The notes under the pieces are model-generated. The model made no database searches and had not been told where the DNA came from. It saw nothing but the letters and a program-made list of their open reading frames with translations. Below, piece after piece: positions 46,647 to 56,744 of a stretch of 64,000 nucleotides of DNA. Made by a program: the position numbers and the translations under genes. Each line of letters opens with the position of its first letter. Position 1 is the stretch's first letter. The stretch lies in contig CAIQHF010000012.1 in the NCBI GenBank assembly GCA_903871605.1, forward strand, positions 1-64,000, given 5' to 3'. The DNA is from an uncultured Sphingomonadaceae bacterium (GTDB taxonomy: Bacteria > Pseudomonadota > Alphaproteobacteria > Sphingomonadales > Sphingomonadaceae).

Positions 46647-47315
46647 ATGCCACAGCCGATCATCCTCGCCGTGCCGAAGGGCCGCATCCTCGATGAGGTC
46701 CAGCCGCTGCTCACCCGCGCCGGCATCAGGCCCGAAGCCGCCTTCTTCGACGACTCGTCTCGCGCGCTCCAGTTCAAGACCGACCGCGCCGACATCGAGC
46801 TGATCCGGGTGCGCGCGTTCGACGTCGCGACGTTCGTCGCGCATGGCGCGGCGCAGCTCGGCATCGTCGGCTCGGACGTGCTGATGGAGTTCGACTATTC
46901 CGAGCTCTATGCCCCCGTCGACCTGGGCATAGGCCATTGCCGGATCTCGGTGGCAGAGCCCCGCGACATGGCCGCGCGCGACGACCCGCGCGAGTGGAGC
47001 CACGTCCGCGTCGCGACCAAATATCCGCATATCACCCGCCAGCATTTCGAGGCGCGCGGCGTCCAGGCCGAGTGCGTCAAATTGAACGGCGCGATGGAGA
47101 TCGCGCCGGTGCTGGGGCTGGCGGACCGCATCGTCGACCTCGTCTCCTCGGGCAAGACGCTCAAGGAGAATGGGCTGGTCGAAGTCGAGATCATCGCACA
47201 GGTGAGCGCGCGGCTGATCGTCAACCGCGCCGCGTTCAAGACCCGCGCCGAGACGCTGGGGCCGCTGGTCGCGGCGTTCCGCACAGCGGCGGACGGGGTG
47301 CGCGATGCGGCCTGA
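46647..47315 (+). CDS. hisG: ATP phosphoribosyltransferase, short form
   Basis: Catalyses the first step of histidine synthesis (ATP + PRPP). The 222-residue protein has [46 protein letters not shown] and the PRPP loop [19 protein letters not shown]. It is the short form (HisGS), lacking the C-terminal regulatory domain; such enzymes need HisZ, whose gene is not in the window. The ATG at MPQPII follows the GST stop. It overlaps hisD by 11 bases. Confidence 0.95.
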   Translation: MPQPIILAVPKGRILDEVQPLLTRAGIRPEAAFFDDSSRALQFKTDRADIELIRVRAFDVATFVAHGAAQLGIVGSDVLMEFDYSELYAPVDLGIGHCRISVAEPRDMAARDDPREWSHVRVATKYPHITRQHFEARGVQAECVKLNGAMEIAPVLGLADRIVDLVSSGKTLKENGLVEVEIIAQVSARLIVNRAAFKTRAETLGPLVAAFRTAADGVRDAA

Positions 47316-48723
47316 TCTCGACACCGCACCTACCCCGTTCGTCCCGAGCGAAGTCGAGGGACGCGACACGGGCGATCCGCTTTCGGCCGGTGCCTCGACT
47401 TCGCTCGGCACGAACGGAAGCGTCGGTCCGTTGCGGCTCGACGCGTCGACGCCCGATTTCGAGGCCGCCTTCGCGACCCTCGTCGATGCCCGTCGCGACA
47501 CCGACGAGGACGTATCGCGCGATGTCGCCGCCATCCTCGCCGACGTCCGCGCGCGCGGCGACACGGCGGTTGCCGAGCGCACGCTCGCCTTCGACCGGCA
47601 CGACCTTGCCATCACCGGCTGGCGGATCGACCGCGCCGAGTGCCGCGCCGCGCTCGACGCGCTCGAACCGGAACTGCGCACCGCGATCGAGCTCGCCGCG
47701 ACGCGCATCCGCGCCTATCACGAGGGCCAGCGCCCGATCGATCGCGACCATATCGACGACGCCGGCGTTCGCCTCGGCGCGCGCTGGAGCGCGGTCGATG
47801 CAGCGGGGCTTTACGTTCCCGGTGGGCGCGCGGCCTATCCCTCCTCGGTGCTGATGAACGCGATCCCTGCCAAGGTCGCGGGTGTCCAGCGGCTGGCGAT
47901 GGTGACGCCCACCCCGAACGGCGAAATCAACCCGCTCGTCCTCGCCGCCGCCGAGATTGCCGGGGTCGACGAGATCTGGCGGATCGGCGGCGCACAGGCC
48001 GTCGCCGCGCTCGCCTATGGCACCGAGCGGATCGCTGCGGTCGACGTGATCGTCGGCCCCGGCAACGCCTGGGTCGCCGAGGCCAAGCGCCAGCTCTACG
48101 GGCGCGTCGCGATCGACATGGTCGCCGGCCCCTCCGAGATCGTCGTCGTCGCCGACGCCGGCAACGATCCCGACTGGATTGCCGCCGACCTGCTCAGCCA
48201 GGCCGAGCATGATCCGACCAGCCAGTCGATCCTGTTCACCGATGACGCGGCGTTCGCCGATCGGGTCGCCGACGCGGTCGAGCGCCAACTGCAGACGCTC
48301 GCCACGCAAGCGACCGCGCGGACGAGCTGGGAGGCCAACGGCGCGATCATCGTCGTCCCCGCGCTGACGCGCGCGATTCCGCTGTGCGACCGGCTCGCGC
48401 CCGAGCATCTCGAGCTCGCCGTCGCCGATCCGGAAGCGCTGTTCGCGAAAATCCGCCATGCCGGATCGGTCTTTCTGGGTCGTCACACGCCAGAGGCGGT
48501 CGGCGACTATGTCGGCGGCCCCAACCATGTGCTGCCGACCGGGCGCCGCGCGCGCTTCGCCTCCGGCCTGTCGGTCACCGACTTCATGAAGCGCACCAGC
48601 TTCCTCGCCTGCGATGCGGCATCGATCGCGCGGATCGGCCCCGCCGCGGTGGCGCTCGCCGCTGCGGAAGGGCTTCCCGCGCACGGCCGCTCGGTAGCCC
48701 TTCGCCTGAACGGACCCCAATGA
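47305..48723 (+). CDS. hisD: Histidinol dehydrogenase with repeat-derived N-terminal extension
   Basis: NAD-dependent oxidation of histidinol to histidine. Catalytic core: [54 protein letters not shown] and [17 protein letters not shown]. The protein is 472 residues, about 40 longer than usual, because residues 12-38 derive from an 84-base type B palindromic repeat read in frame (FVPSEVEG ... STSLGTNG). The normal core begins at [15 protein letters not shown], near residue 42. The start is set by overlap with hisG; no later start gives a full core with a good site. It overlaps nusB (ATGA). Confidence 0.95.
   Translation: MRPDLDTAPTPFVPSEVEGRDTGDPLSAGASTSLGTNGSVGPLRLDASTPDFEAAFATLVDARRDTDEDVSRDVAAILADVRARGDTAVAERTLAFDRHDLAITGWRIDRAECRAALDALEPELRTAIELAATRIRAYHEGQRPIDRDHIDDAGVRLGARWSAVDAAGLYVPGGRAAYPSSVLMNAIPAKVAGVQRLAMVTPTPNGEINPLVLAAAEIAGVDEIWRIGGAQAVAALAYGTERIAAVDVIVGPGNAWVAEAKRQLYGRVAIDMVAGPSEIVVVADAGNDPDWIAADLLSQAEHDPTSQSILFTDDAAFADRVADAVERQLQTLATQATARTSWEANGAIIVVPALTRAIPLCDRLAPEHLELAVADPEALFAKIRHAGSVFLGRHTPEAVGDYVGGPNHVLPTGRRARFASGLSVTDFMKRTSFLACDAASIARIGPAAVALAAAEGLPAHGRSVALRLNGPQ
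47334..47417. repeat. 84-bp palindromic repeat, type B, inside hisD
   Basis: Arms CCCGTTCGTCCCGAGCGAAG and CTTCGCTCGGCACGAACGG flank a variable core. Length equals that of the intergenic copy at 8081-8164. Here it is read in frame for 28 codons without a stop, giving an extra N-terminal segment in histidinol dehydrogenase. Confidence 0.9.
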
Positions 48724-49193
48724 CCAAGAAACCGCAACGATCGCGCGCGCGCTCGGCCGCCCGCCTCGCCGCCGTGCAGGCGCTTTACCAGCAGGAGATG
48801 GAGGCGACGCCGCTGCCGCTGCTGCTCACCGAATTCCACAACCACAGGCTGGGCGCCACGATCGACGACGTCGAATATATCGACGCCGAGGTCAGCTTCT
48901 TCGACGACATCGTCCAGGGTGTCGACGCGCGCCGCGCCGAGATCGACGCGCTGATCGCCGAGCGGCTCGCCAGCGGCTGGACGATGGACCGGCTCGACCG
49001 CCCGATGCGCCAGATCCTGCGCGCCGGCACCTATGAGCTGGTGGCGCGGCCGGATGTGCCTGTGGCGACGGTCATTTCCGAATATGTCGACGTCGCGGGC
49101 GCCTTCTACGACAAGCGCGAGAAGGGCTTCGCCAACGGCCTGCTCGATACCGTCGCCAAGGCGGTACGGAACCCCGACGCCGCCGGATCGTAA
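48720..49193 (+). CDS. nusB: Transcription antitermination factor NusB
   Basis: Forms the NusB-NusE (S10) complex for rRNA antitermination. The 157-residue protein has RSAARLAAVQALYQQE, SFFDDIVQGV, RLDRPMRQILRAGTYEL and the hallmark VISEYVDVAGAFYDKREKGF with GLLDTVAK. The ATG overlaps the hisD stop (ATGA). nusB-thiL proximity is usual in alphaproteobacteria. Confidence 0.96.
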   Translation: MTKKPQRSRARSAARLAAVQALYQQEMEATPLPLLLTEFHNHRLGATIDDVEYIDAEVSFFDDIVQGVDARRAEIDALIAERLASGWTMDRLDRPMRQILRAGTYELVARPDVPVATVISEYVDVAGAFYDKREKGFANGLLDTVAKAVRNPDAAGS

Positions 49194-49232
49194 CCTTACC
49201 GACGCCCGGCTCGCGGGCGACGGAGACGTTTC

Positions 49233-49556
49233 ATGAAGATCACCCAGATGTTCGCTGCCGCTGGCCTGATGGTCGCGGCGGTCGGGCTGCCGCTGACGGC
49301 TGCCGATGCACAGAATCACGGCGGTGGTGGTCATGGCGGTGGCGGCGGCGGCCATGGCGGTGGCGGTTTCCACGGAGGCGGCGGTCACGGCGGTGGCGGG
49401 TTCCACGGCGGCGGCGGGTATCACGGCGGTGGCGGTTATCATGGCGGCTATGGTCACGGGGGCTATTATCGCGGCGCCGGCTATGGTGGCTATGGTTACG
49501 GTTACGGGTATTGCCGCCACCACCGTTGGCATCATCATTACCGTCGCTGCTGGTAG
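49233..49556 (+). CDS. Secreted Gly/His-rich repeat protein
   Basis: A 107-residue protein: signal peptide (MFAAAGLMVAAVGLPLTAADA) then tandem Gly4-His-type repeats (units such as HGGGG, GGGGFHGGGG, GGGGYHGGGG) turning Tyr/Gly-rich, and ending with a basic His/Arg/Trp tail CRHHRWHHHYRRCW with two Cys. About a fifth of the mature chain is His, so metal (Cu/Ni/Zn) binding is plausible. GGAGAC precedes the ATG. It separates nusB from thiL. The function is not established. Confidence 0.8.
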   Translation: MKITQMFAAAGLMVAAVGLPLTAADAQNHGGGGHGGGGGGHGGGGFHGGGGHGGGGFHGGGGYHGGGGYHGGYGHGGYYRGAGYGGYGYGYGYCRHHRWHHHYRRCW

Positions 49557-49622
49557 TCTCTTCCCGCGCGACTGCCCGGATCATCGCTTCGCGGCGATGA
49601 TCCGGCGCGCTACAGCCGACGC

Positions 49623-50543
49623 ATGGCCGAAGCCGACTTCCTCGCCCGCCTGAGGGCGATTGCGACCCATCCCGCTGCGCGCGGATTGATGGACGATGCC
49701 GCGGTGATCGGCGATCTGGTGCTGACGCACGACATGATCGTCGAGGGCGTCCACTATCTCGCGACCGATCCGCCCGGCGACGTGGCGTGGAAGCTGGTCG
49801 CGGTGAACCTGTCCGATCTCGCCGCCAAGGGCGCCACCCCCGAGGGCGTACTGCTCGGCTATCCGATCGGCGACCCCGCCTGGGATGCGGCGTTCGTCGC
49901 GGGGCTGGCTGTCGCGCTCGACCGGTTCGACGTTGCGTTGCTGGGCGGCGATACCGTCTGCGCGCCGGATGGCGCGCCGCGGATGCTCGGGTTGACCGCG
50001 CTTGGCCGCTCGCCGCGCGCGCCCGACCGCCGCGCGGCACGACCGGGCGACGATCTCTGGCTGGTCGGAGCGATCGGTGAAGCGGGCGCGGGCCTGGCGA
50101 TCGCGCGCGGCGCGAAGGGCTCCGCCACATTGCTCGCCGCCTATCGACGGCCGCAGCCGCTGCTCGCGCAAGGCCGGCTGCTCGCGCCGCACGCGCATGC
50201 GATGGCCGATGTGTCCGATGGGCTGCTGATCGATGCGGCGCGGATCGCCGCCGCCTCGGGCATCGCGGTCGCGATCGATCTCGACGCGGTACCCCGCTCG
50301 CCGGCGCTTTCGGCCCATGCAGGCGACGATCGCGCGGCGCGGCTGGCAGCCGTCACGGCGGGCGACGATTATGCGCTGATCCTCGCTGCCGATCCGGCGG
50401 ACGCGCGCGCGATCGAGGCGCTAGGCGTCGGTGCGGCCCGGATCGGTCGCTTCGCCGATGGCGAGGGCCTGACGCTCTGCGATCGCGGCACCCCCGTTCC
50501 GCTTCCCACGCGCCTCGGCTGGGAGCATCGCCGCGCAAGCTGA
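49623..50543 (+). CDS. thiL: Thiamine-monophosphate kinase
   Basis: Phosphorylates thiamine phosphate to thiamine diphosphate. The 306-residue protein has MADADFLARLRAI-type N-terminus, DDAAVIGDLVLTHDMIVEGVHY, VNLSDLAAKGATPEGVLLGYP, GGDTVCAPDG and MADVSDGLLIDAARIAAASG. The Asp-rich metal sites of the AIR-synthetase fold are present. It follows nusB after an intervening Gly/His-rich gene. No thiamine riboswitch is seen upstream. Confidence 0.95.
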   Translation: MAEADFLARLRAIATHPAARGLMDDAAVIGDLVLTHDMIVEGVHYLATDPPGDVAWKLVAVNLSDLAAKGATPEGVLLGYPIGDPAWDAAFVAGLAVALDRFDVALLGGDTVCAPDGAPRMLGLTALGRSPRAPDRRAARPGDDLWLVGAIGEAGAGLAIARGAKGSATLLAAYRRPQPLLAQGRLLAPHAHAMADVSDGLLIDAARIAAASGIAVAIDLDAVPRSPALSAHAGDDRAARLAAVTAGDDYALILAADPADARAIEALGVGAARIGRFADGEGLTLCDRGTPVPLPTRLGWEHRRAS

Positions 50544-50660
50544 TGCTGCGGCTTGCAAATTGGGGTTTCGCAGTCTCTACTCCCCCGCGCTGCCCGCGTG
50601 GCCGACCTCGGCAAACGGGGCGGCGGCGACAAGACCGGGCCGATCCTGAGGAGGATGCCT

Positions 50661-52781
50661 ATGATCGTCATCTATGTGGCCATCGCCTGCGGGCTGCTGG
50701 CCGTGCTCTACGGACTTGTCACCGCGCGCCAGGTGCTGGCGCTCTCCCCCGGCAATGCGCGCATGATCGAGATCGCGGGCGCGATCCAGGAAGGCGCGCG
50801 CGCCTATCTGGCACGGCAATATCGCACGATCGCGATCGTCGGCGTGGTGATGGCGGTAATCGTCTTCTTCGCACTCGGGCTGGTCTCGGCGATCGGCTTC
50901 GTGATCGGCGCGCTGCTTTCCGGGATCACCGGGTTCATCGGGATGAACATCTCGGTGCGCGCCAACGTCCGCACCGCGGAGGCCGCACGCTTCAGTTTGC
51001 AGGCCGGGCTGACCGCCGCATTCCGATCGGGCGCGGTCACCGGCATGCTCGTCGCAGGGCTCGGCCTGCTCGCGATCAGCGTGTTCTTCTGGTATCTCGT
51101 CGGGCCCGCGCACCATATTGCGGGCGATCCCGCTGACCGCACCGTGGTCGACGCGCTGGTTGCGCTGTCCTTCGGCGCGTCGCTGATCTCGATCTTCGCG
51201 CGGCTGGGCGGCGGCATCTTCACCAAGGCGGCCGACGTCGGCGCCGATCTGGTCGGCAAGGTCGAGGCGGGCATACCCGAGGACGACCCCCGCAACCCCG
51301 CGGTCATAGCCGACAATGTCGGCGACAATGTCGGCGACTGCGCGGGCATGGCCGCCGATCTGTTCGAGACCTATGTCGTCACGCTCGGCGTCACCATGGT
51401 GACGATCGCGCTCGCCGCAGCCGGCGTCGATCCGCAAGCGACGCTGCGGCTGATGGCGCTGCCGCTGCTGATCGGCGGCGTGTGCATCGTCACCTCGATC
51501 ATCGGCACCTACATGGTGCGGCTGGGCGCGGGCACGATCATGGGCGCGCTCTACAAGGGTTTCTGGACCGCCGCGATCCTCTCCGCGATCGCCTTCTATC
51601 CCGCGACGACGTGGGTGTTGGGCGACATGCACGCCACGATCGCGACCACCGCAGGGGGTGTCGCGGTGACCGGCGTCAAGCTGTTCTGGTGCATGATCAC
51701 AGGGCTCGCCGTCACCGGCGCGCTGGTGTGGATCACCGAGTATTATACCGGCACCAATTATCGGCCGGTCAAGTCGATCGCCTTCGCCTCGCAGACGGGA
51801 CACGGCACCAACGTCATCCAGGGGCTTGCGATCAGCCTCGAATCGACCGCGCTGCCGACGCTGGTGATCGTGATCGCGGTGATCGTCGCCTTTCAGCTGG
51901 CCGGCCTGCTCGGCATCGCCTTCGCGGCGACCGCGATGCTGGCGCTCGCCGGGATGGTCGTCGCGCTCGATGCTTACGGCCCGGTCACCGACAATGCCGG
52001 TGGCATCGCCGAAATGGCGGGGCTCGAGCATGATGTGCGCACGCGCACCGATGCGCTCGACGCGGTCGGCAACACGACCAAGGCGGTGACCAAGGGCTAT
52101 GCGATCGGCTCGGCGGCGCTCGCCGCGCTGGTGCTGTTCGGCGCCTATACGTCTGACCTCAAGACCTATTTCCCCGATCTCACGGTCGATTTCACACTGG
52201 GCAATCCCTATGTGATCGTCGGCCTGCTGCTCGGCGCACTGCTGCCCTATCTGTTCGGCGCGATGGGGATGACCGCGGTGGGACGCGCCGCGGGCGCGGT
52301 GGTGGAAGAAGTGCGCGCGCAGTTCCGCGACAATGCCGGGATCATGGCGGGCACCTCGCGGCCCAACTACGCCCGCACCGTCGATCTGGTGACGCGCGCC
52401 GCGATCCGCGAGATGATCCTTCCCTCGCTGCTGCCGGTGCTGGCGCCCTTGGTCGTGTTCTTCGTGATCCGCTTCGTGGCGGGGCCGGAGAACGGCTTCG
52501 CGTCATTGGGCGCATTGCTGCTCGGTGTGATCGTCTCCGGCCTGTTCGTCGCGATCTCGATGACCTCGGGCGGCGGCGCGTGGGACAATGCCAAGAAATA
52601 TATCGAGGACGGCAATTTTGGCGGCAAGGGCAGCGAGGCGCACAAGGCCGCGGTGACCGGCGACACCGTCGGCGATCCGTACAAGGATACCGCGGGTCCG
52701 GCGGTCAATCCGATGATCAAGATCACTAACATCGTCGCGCTGCTGCTGCTTGCGGCGTTGGCGGCGCATACAAGCGGGTGA
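50661..52781 (+). CDS. hppA: Proton-translocating membrane pyrophosphatase (K+-independent type)
   Basis: Integral-membrane pyrophosphatase that couples PPi hydrolysis to H+ pumping. The 706-residue protein has about 16 membrane segments; the substrate site is [20 protein letters not shown] with [17 protein letters not shown], and a second site is near [12 protein letters not shown]. The sequence [16 protein letters not shown] carries Lys where K+-dependent enzymes have Ala, so it should be K+-independent. A strong GAGGAGG decides the start. A type D repeat follows. Confidence 0.96.
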   Translation: MIVIYVAIACGLLAVLYGLVTARQVLALSPGNARMIEIAGAIQEGARAYLARQYRTIAIVGVVMAVIVFFALGLVSAIGFVIGALLSGITGFIGMNISVRANVRTAEAARFSLQAGLTAAFRSGAVTGMLVAGLGLLAISVFFWYLVGPAHHIAGDPADRTVVDALVALSFGASLISIFARLGGGIFTKAADVGADLVGKVEAGIPEDDPRNPAVIADNVGDNVGDCAGMAADLFETYVVTLGVTMVTIALAAAGVDPQATLRLMALPLLIGGVCIVTSIIGTYMVRLGAGTIMGALYKGFWTAAILSAIAFYPATTWVLGDMHATIATTAGGVAVTGVKLFWCMITGLAVTGALVWITEYYTGTNYRPVKSIAFASQTGHGTNVIQGLAISLESTALPTLVIVIAVIVAFQLAGLLGIAFAATAMLALAGMVVALDAYGPVTDNAGGIAEMAGLEHDVRTRTDALDAVGNTTKAVTKGYAIGSAALAALVLFGAYTSDLKTYFPDLTVDFTLGNPYVIVGLLLGALLPYLFGAMGMTAVGRAAGAVVEEVRAQFRDNAGIMAGTSRPNYARTVDLVTRAAIREMILPSLLPVLAPLVVFFVIRFVAGPENGFASLGALLLGVIVSGLFVAISMTSGGGAWDNAKKYIEDGNFGGKGSEAHKAAVTGDTVGDPYKDTAGPAVNPMIKITNIVALLLLAALAAHTSG

Positions 52782-52789
52782 CGCCGTCC

Positions 52790-52903
52790 TGCCCCCTCTC
52801 CCCATCGGGGGAGGGTCGGGGTGAGGGGGAGCGGCGCGTCAGCAGCGCATCCCACTTCAGAAGTGTGAGCCCCTCACCCAACCCTCTCCCGAAGGGGAGG
52901 GCT
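52790..52903. repeat. Dispersed palindromic repeat, type D
   Basis: Arms CCCCCTCTCCCCATCGGGGG and CCCTCACCCAACCCTCTCCC plus GAAGGGGAGGG face each other, as in 17271-17387. It lies between hppA and maiA, in position to end the hppA transcript. Confidence 0.65.
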
Positions 52904-52930
52904 ATAGGTCATTCCGGTCCGGAGCCTTAG

Positions 52931-53578
52931 GTGCCCATGATGACCCAGCCCACCATCCGCCTCTACGATTACTGGCGCTCGTCCGCTGCCTACCGCGTAC
53001 GGATCGCGCTCAATCTCAAGGGGCTGGCCTACACATCGGTCCCGATCAACCTGCTCGCCTCCGAACAGGCGGGCGATTCCTATCGCGCCACCAATCCGCA
53101 AGGCCTCGTTCCGGCGATCGAGATCGACGGCCGGCGGATCGTCCAGAGCCTCGCGATCATCGACTGGCTCGACCGCGCCTTTCCCGAGCCGCCGCTGCTC
53201 CCCACCGATCGCTTTGCGCGCGCCGATGCGATGGCGCTCGCGCTGATCGTGGCGTGCGACATCCACCCGCCGCTCAACCTGCGGATGACGCGGCGGCTCA
53301 AGCATGATCTCGGCGTCGACGACGAAGGCCGCGCGCGCTGGACGGCGCACTGGATGGCCGAGGGCCTCGCCGCGATGGAGGCGATGGCGCCCGATGCACC
53401 CTATCTGGCGGGGGATGCGCCGGGGCTACCCGATCTCTGCCTGGTGCCGCAGCTCTACAACGCCCGGCGCAACGATGTCCCGCTGAGTGCCTATCCGAGG
53501 CTGATCGCGGTCGACGCGCGCTGCGCGAAGGTGGACGCCTTCGCCACCGCTCACCCCGATCGCGTCGGTCCGCCATAG
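52931..53578 (+). CDS. maiA: Maleylacetoacetate isomerase (zeta-class GST)
   Basis: Isomerises maleylacetoacetate to fumarylacetoacetate in tyrosine/phenylalanine breakdown. The 215-residue protein has the zeta motif YWRSSAAYRVRIALNLKG (SSxxxRVRIAL) and TNPQGLVPAIEIDGRRIVQS, then LADLCLVPQ-type helices. GGAGC before a GTG at 52931 fits, while an ATG at 52937 is an alternative. Its 3' end overlaps the convergent PAP2 gene by 28 bases. Fumarylacetoacetase is not in the window. Confidence 0.9.
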   Translation: MPMMTQPTIRLYDYWRSSAAYRVRIALNLKGLAYTSVPINLLASEQAGDSYRATNPQGLVPAIEIDGRRIVQSLAIIDWLDRAFPEPPLLPTDRFARADAMALALIVACDIHPPLNLRMTRRLKHDLGVDDEGRARWTAHWMAEGLAAMEAMAPDAPYLAGDAPGLPDLCLVPQLYNARRNDVPLSAYPRLIAVDARCAKVDAFATAHPDRVGPP

Positions 53579-54141
53579 CGCCAGGCGACGCCCACCCAGG
53601 CGAGCCCGAACCCCCAGCCGGCAAGCACGTCGCTCGGCCAGTGGACGCCGAGCGCGGCGCGCGTCCAGCCGATCGTCGCGGCGATGAGCAGCGCCACCGA
53701 CAGCCCCGCCCAGCCGCCACGCGCGACCAAGGCGATCGCAACGCCGGTCATCATCGTGCCGGCACTGTGCGAGGAGGGGAAGCTCCACGAGGTGACGTGC
53801 TCGAGCCGATCCATGACCGGCGGGCGAGCGCGGTGGATCAGATCCTTGCCGCCCTCGACGATCAGCCGACCGACCGCGATCGTGACGAACAGCCACAGCG
53901 CCTCGCGCCGTTCGCCGCGGACGAGCAGCAGCAGCGCCACGGCGAGCGCGATCGGGCCCATGACGAGCAGGCCACCCAGCGAACTCAGCCGAACGATCGG
54001 CTTGACCGCGGGGCCGTGATCGAGCCGCAGCGCATGGTGGAGCACGAGATCGAGCGGCGCCTGCCACCAGAGCAGCAGTCCGGCGACGAACAGCAGGATG
54101 CCGAGGAGCGCGAGGACGAGGGAAAGGCGGCGATCAGTCAT
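53551..54141 (-). CDS. PAP2 family phosphatase
   Basis: A 196-residue inner-membrane type 2 phosphatidic acid phosphatase-like enzyme with five or six membrane segments. The three catalytic motifs are visible: GGKDLIHRARPP (KxxxxxxRP), WSFPSSHSAGTMM (PSxHS) and TRAALGVHWPSDVLAG (RxxxGxHxxxD). Undecaprenyl-pyrophosphate or lipid phosphate hydrolysis is likely, with the substrate not determinable. The ATG at MTDRRLS was preferred to an upstream GTG. It overlaps maiA at the 3' end. Confidence 0.88.
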   Translation of the reverse strand: MTDRRLSLVLALLGILLFVAGLLLWWQAPLDLVLHHALRLDHGPAVKPIVRLSSLGGLLVMGPIALAVALLLLVRGERREALWLFVTIAVGRLIVEGGKDLIHRARPPVMDRLEHVTSWSFPSSHSAGTMMTGVAIALVARGGWAGLSVALLIAATIGWTRAALGVHWPSDVLAGWGFGLAWVGVAWRYGGPTRSG

Positions 54142-54216
54142 GCGGCTGCTTGGCACGGGCGTGGCGCGGACCCAAGTGACGATGGCGTTATGTCACGACC
54201 GGCCGACACGAAGCGC

Positions 54217-54299
54217 ACCGTGCTCCTGCGCAGGCAGGAGCCCAGAGCCACACGCGCGGCGCCTGCGTCACCTGGGCTTCCGCCTACGCGGGAGCACGG
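54217..54299. repeat. Dispersed palindromic repeat, type A-like
   Basis: Facing arms ACCGTGCTCCTGCGCAGGCA / CCGCCTACGCGGGAGCACGG with GGAGCCCAG / CTGGGCTTC. Located just downstream of cysA, before the PAP2 start; probably terminates the sulfate operon. Confidence 0.6.
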
Positions 54300-54305
54300 C
54301 GCCGC

Positions 54306-55022
54306 TCAGATCACGAAATCGCGCACGAACTCGCTCGCCGGTGCCCGTTCGATCTCGCGGGGTGCGGCGAACTGCTCGATCTTGCCCGCCGACAGGATGG
54401 CGACCGTATCGGCGAGCGCAAACGCCTCCTCGCGGTCGTGCGTGACGAAGATCGAGGTCAGCCCGACGCGGTCGTGGATCTCGCGCAACGCGCCGCGCAG
54501 CTCGCGCCGCACCTTGGTGTCGAGCGCCCCGAACGGCTCGTCGAGCAGCAGGATCGCGGGCTCGCGCGCGAGCGCGCGGGCAAGTGCGACGCGCTGGCGC
54601 TGGCCGCCCGACAACTGCGACGGGAAGCGCCCGCCCAGCCCCGGCAGCCGGACCAGCGCGAGCAGTTCATCGACGCGCGCGGCAATCGCGTCCTTGCTTG
54701 GCCGATCGCGGCGCTTCATCACGGTGAGCCCGAAGGCGATGTTCTGCGCGACCGTCATGTGGCGGAACAGCGCATAATGCTGGAACACGAAGCCGATGTT
54801 GCGGCGCTGCACCGGTCGATTGGTGACATCCTCGCCGCCGAACAGGACGTGGCCCGAATCGGCGGTCTCGAGCCCTGCAATGATCCTGAGGAGCGTCGTC
54901 TTGCCCGATCCCGAGGGGCCGAGCAGCGCGACGAACGACCTGTCCGGAATCTCCAGGCTGACGCCGTTGAGCGCCGAGCTCGTCCCGAAGGTCTTCACCA
55001 GATTGTCGATCGTGATCGTCAT
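54306..55022 (-). CDS. cysA: Sulfate/thiosulfate ABC transporter ATPase CysA, short
   Basis: ATPase of the sulfate importer: Walker [19 protein letters not shown]-loop [14 protein letters not shown], signature [15 protein letters not shown], Walker [14 protein letters not shown] and switch [12 protein letters not shown]. At 238 residues it lacks the C-terminal regulatory (TOBE-like) domain of typical 330-360 residue CysA. The end is a normal stop (TGA), not a frameshift visible here. It lies seven bases after cysW, last in a six-gene cluster with the Rrf2 regulator upstream. Confidence 0.92.
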   Translation of the reverse strand: MTITIDNLVKTFGTSSALNGVSLEIPDRSFVALLGPSGSGKTTLLRIIAGLETADSGHVLFGGEDVTNRPVQRRNIGFVFQHYALFRHMTVAQNIAFGLTVMKRRDRPSKDAIAARVDELLALVRLPGLGGRFPSQLSGGQRQRVALARALAREPAILLLDEPFGALDTKVRRELRGALREIHDRVGLTSIFVTHDREEAFALADTVAILSAGKIEQFAAPREIERAPASEFVRDFVI

Positions 55023-55029
55023 GCGTCTC

Positions 55030-55866
55030 TCAATGTCCCGTCGCCGCGATCGAATCGCGGTGGCGCCATTCGAGCAGCGCCTTGGCCGCCAGCGTCACCA
55101 GCGCGAGCGCTGCCAGCAGCGAGGCGACGGCGAAGGCGCCGACGAAATTATACTCGTTGTACAACACCTCGACGTGCAGCGGCATCGTGTCGGTCAGCCC
55201 GCGAATATGGCCCGATACCACCGACACCGCGCCGAACTCGCCCATAGCGCGCGCGTTGGTGAGCAATATGCCGTAGAGCAGACCCCAGCGGATGTTGGGC
55301 AACGTGACGTGCCAGAAGGTCTGGAAGAAGCCTGCGCCCAAGGTCAGCGCCGCCTCCTCCTCGGCCTTGCCCTGCGCGCTCATCAGCGGGATCAGCTCGC
55401 GTGCGACATAGGGGAAGGTGACGAAGGCGGTGGCGATGACGATCGCGGGGACCGCAAACATGATGCGGATGCCGTGCGCGATCAGCCACGGCCCGAACCA
55501 GCCGTTCGCGCCGAACAGCAGCACGAACATCAGCCCCGCGACCACCGGCGACACCGAGAAGGGCAGGTCGATCAGCGTGGTGAGCAGGTCGCGGCCCCGA
55601 AAATCATGCTTGGCGATCGCCCACGCCGCGCACATTCCGAACACGCCGTTGAGCGGCACGACGATGATCGCGGTGACAAGCGTCAGGCGGATCGCGGCGA
55701 GCGCGTCGGGCTCGACGATCGCCGCCCAGAAGGCGCGGCTCCCCCGAGCGAGCGCCTGGCTGAACACCGCAAGCAGCGGCAGCAGGATGACCAGCGCCAG
55801 CCACGCCAGCGCGATCAGGATCAACGCGCAGCGCACCGCGCGCGATTCGGTGACGGCGGCCTTCAT
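55030..55866 (-). CDS. cysW: Sulfate ABC transporter permease CysW
   Basis: One of two permeases of the sulfate importer. The 278-residue protein has six membrane segments, the transport signature [23 protein letters not shown]-type EAA loop, and [20 protein letters not shown] near the C-terminus, typical of CysW. Its ATG overlaps the cysT stop (ATGA). An in-frame ATG at 55881 would start five codons earlier. Confidence 0.93.
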   Translation of the reverse strand: MKAAVTESRAVRCALILIALAWLALVILLPLLAVFSQALARGSRAFWAAIVEPDALAAIRLTLVTAIIVVPLNGVFGMCAAWAIAKHDFRGRDLLTTLIDLPFSVSPVVAGLMFVLLFGANGWFGPWLIAHGIRIMFAVPAIVIATAFVTFPYVARELIPLMSAQGKAEEEAALTLGAGFFQTFWHVTLPNIRWGLLYGILLTNARAMGEFGAVSVVSGHIRGLTDTMPLHVEVLYNEYNFVGAFAVASLLAALALVTLAAKALLEWRHRDSIAATGH

Positions 55867-56744
55867 GCGCCGTCGCGCCATCTGCGCTCGCGCGCCTGGA
55901 TCAGGTTGATCACCGCGAGCATCGCGAAGGAGACGACCAGCATCACCGCGGCGATCGCGGTCGCGCCCTCATAGTCGAACTGCTCGAGCTGCGTCACGAT
56001 CAGCAAGGGGGCGATCTCCGACTTGTACGGCATGTTGCCCGCAATGAAGATGACCGAGCCATATTCGCCGACACCGCGCGCGAAGGCGAGCGCAAAGCCG
56101 GTGAGCAGCGCGGGCATGATCTCGGGCAAGAGCACGCGGCGGAACACCGCCAGGCGGCTCGCCCCCAGCGTCGCCGCCGCCTCCTCGATATCCTGGCCGA
56201 GATCGGCGAGCACGGGCTCGACGGTGCGCACGACGAAGGGCAGCCCGATGAACACCAGCGCCAGCACCACGCCCGACGGATTGTACGCGAGCCTGAGCCC
56301 GATCGAGGCGAGCGGCGCGCCGACGATCCCGGTATTGGCGTAGATCGCGGTGAGCGCGATTCCCGCCACCGCGGTCGGCAGCGCGAAGGGCAGGTCGACC
56401 AGCGCGCTCGCCAGCCGCTTGCCGGGAAAGCGGTAGCGCACCAGCACCCAGACGATCAGCAACCCGAATATGCCGTTGATCGCCGCGGCGGCGAGCGCCG
56501 CTCCGAAGCTCAGCCGATAGGCGGCGAGCGCGCGCGGCGAAAAGGCGACCGCGGCGAAATGCGCGGGGCCGAGCCCGAGCGATCGCACCACCACCGCTGC
56601 GATCGGCAGCAGCACGAGCAGCCCGAGCCAGGTGAGCGTGACGCCGAGCGTCAGCCCGAGGCCTGGCATCGCGACGCGACGACGCAGCCACCGCGGGCGC
56701 CGCCCCGGCCCTGCGGGCGCAAGAAGAGCCGACGCTGTGGTCAT
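55863..56744 (-). CDS. cysT: Sulfate ABC transporter permease CysT (CysU)
   Basis: Second permease. The 293-residue protein has six segments, [20 protein letters not shown], the EAA loop [20 protein letters not shown], and [20 protein letters not shown] typical of CysT. The ATG shares one base with the stop of the porin gene (TGATG), so it is coupled to an outer-membrane channel. The frame is open far upstream but that stretch is porin complement. Confidence 0.94.
   Translation of the reverse strand: MTTASALLAPAGPGRRPRWLRRRVAMPGLGLTLGVTLTWLGLLVLLPIAAVVVRSLGLGPAHFAAVAFSPRALAAYRLSFGAALAAAAINGIFGLLIVWVLVRYRFPGKRLASALVDLPFALPTAVAGIALTAIYANTGIVGAPLASIGLRLAYNPSGVVLALVFIGLPFVVRTVEPVLADLGQDIEEAAATLGASRLAVFRRVLLPEIMPALLTGFALAFARGVGEYGSVIFIAGNMPYKSEIAPLLIVTQLEQFDYEGATAIAAVMLVVSFAMLAVINLIQARERRWRDGA

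Noticed and set aside
46293-47315. HisG with an N-terminal extension of 118 residues
   Set aside because: The extension lies in an alternative frame of the GST gene and has no HisG similarity; MPQPII at 46647 is the family start.
49318-49500. CRISPR-like regularly spaced repeats
   Set aside because: These are codon-level repeats of a Gly/His-rich coding sequence, with no spacers of constant length and no cas genes.
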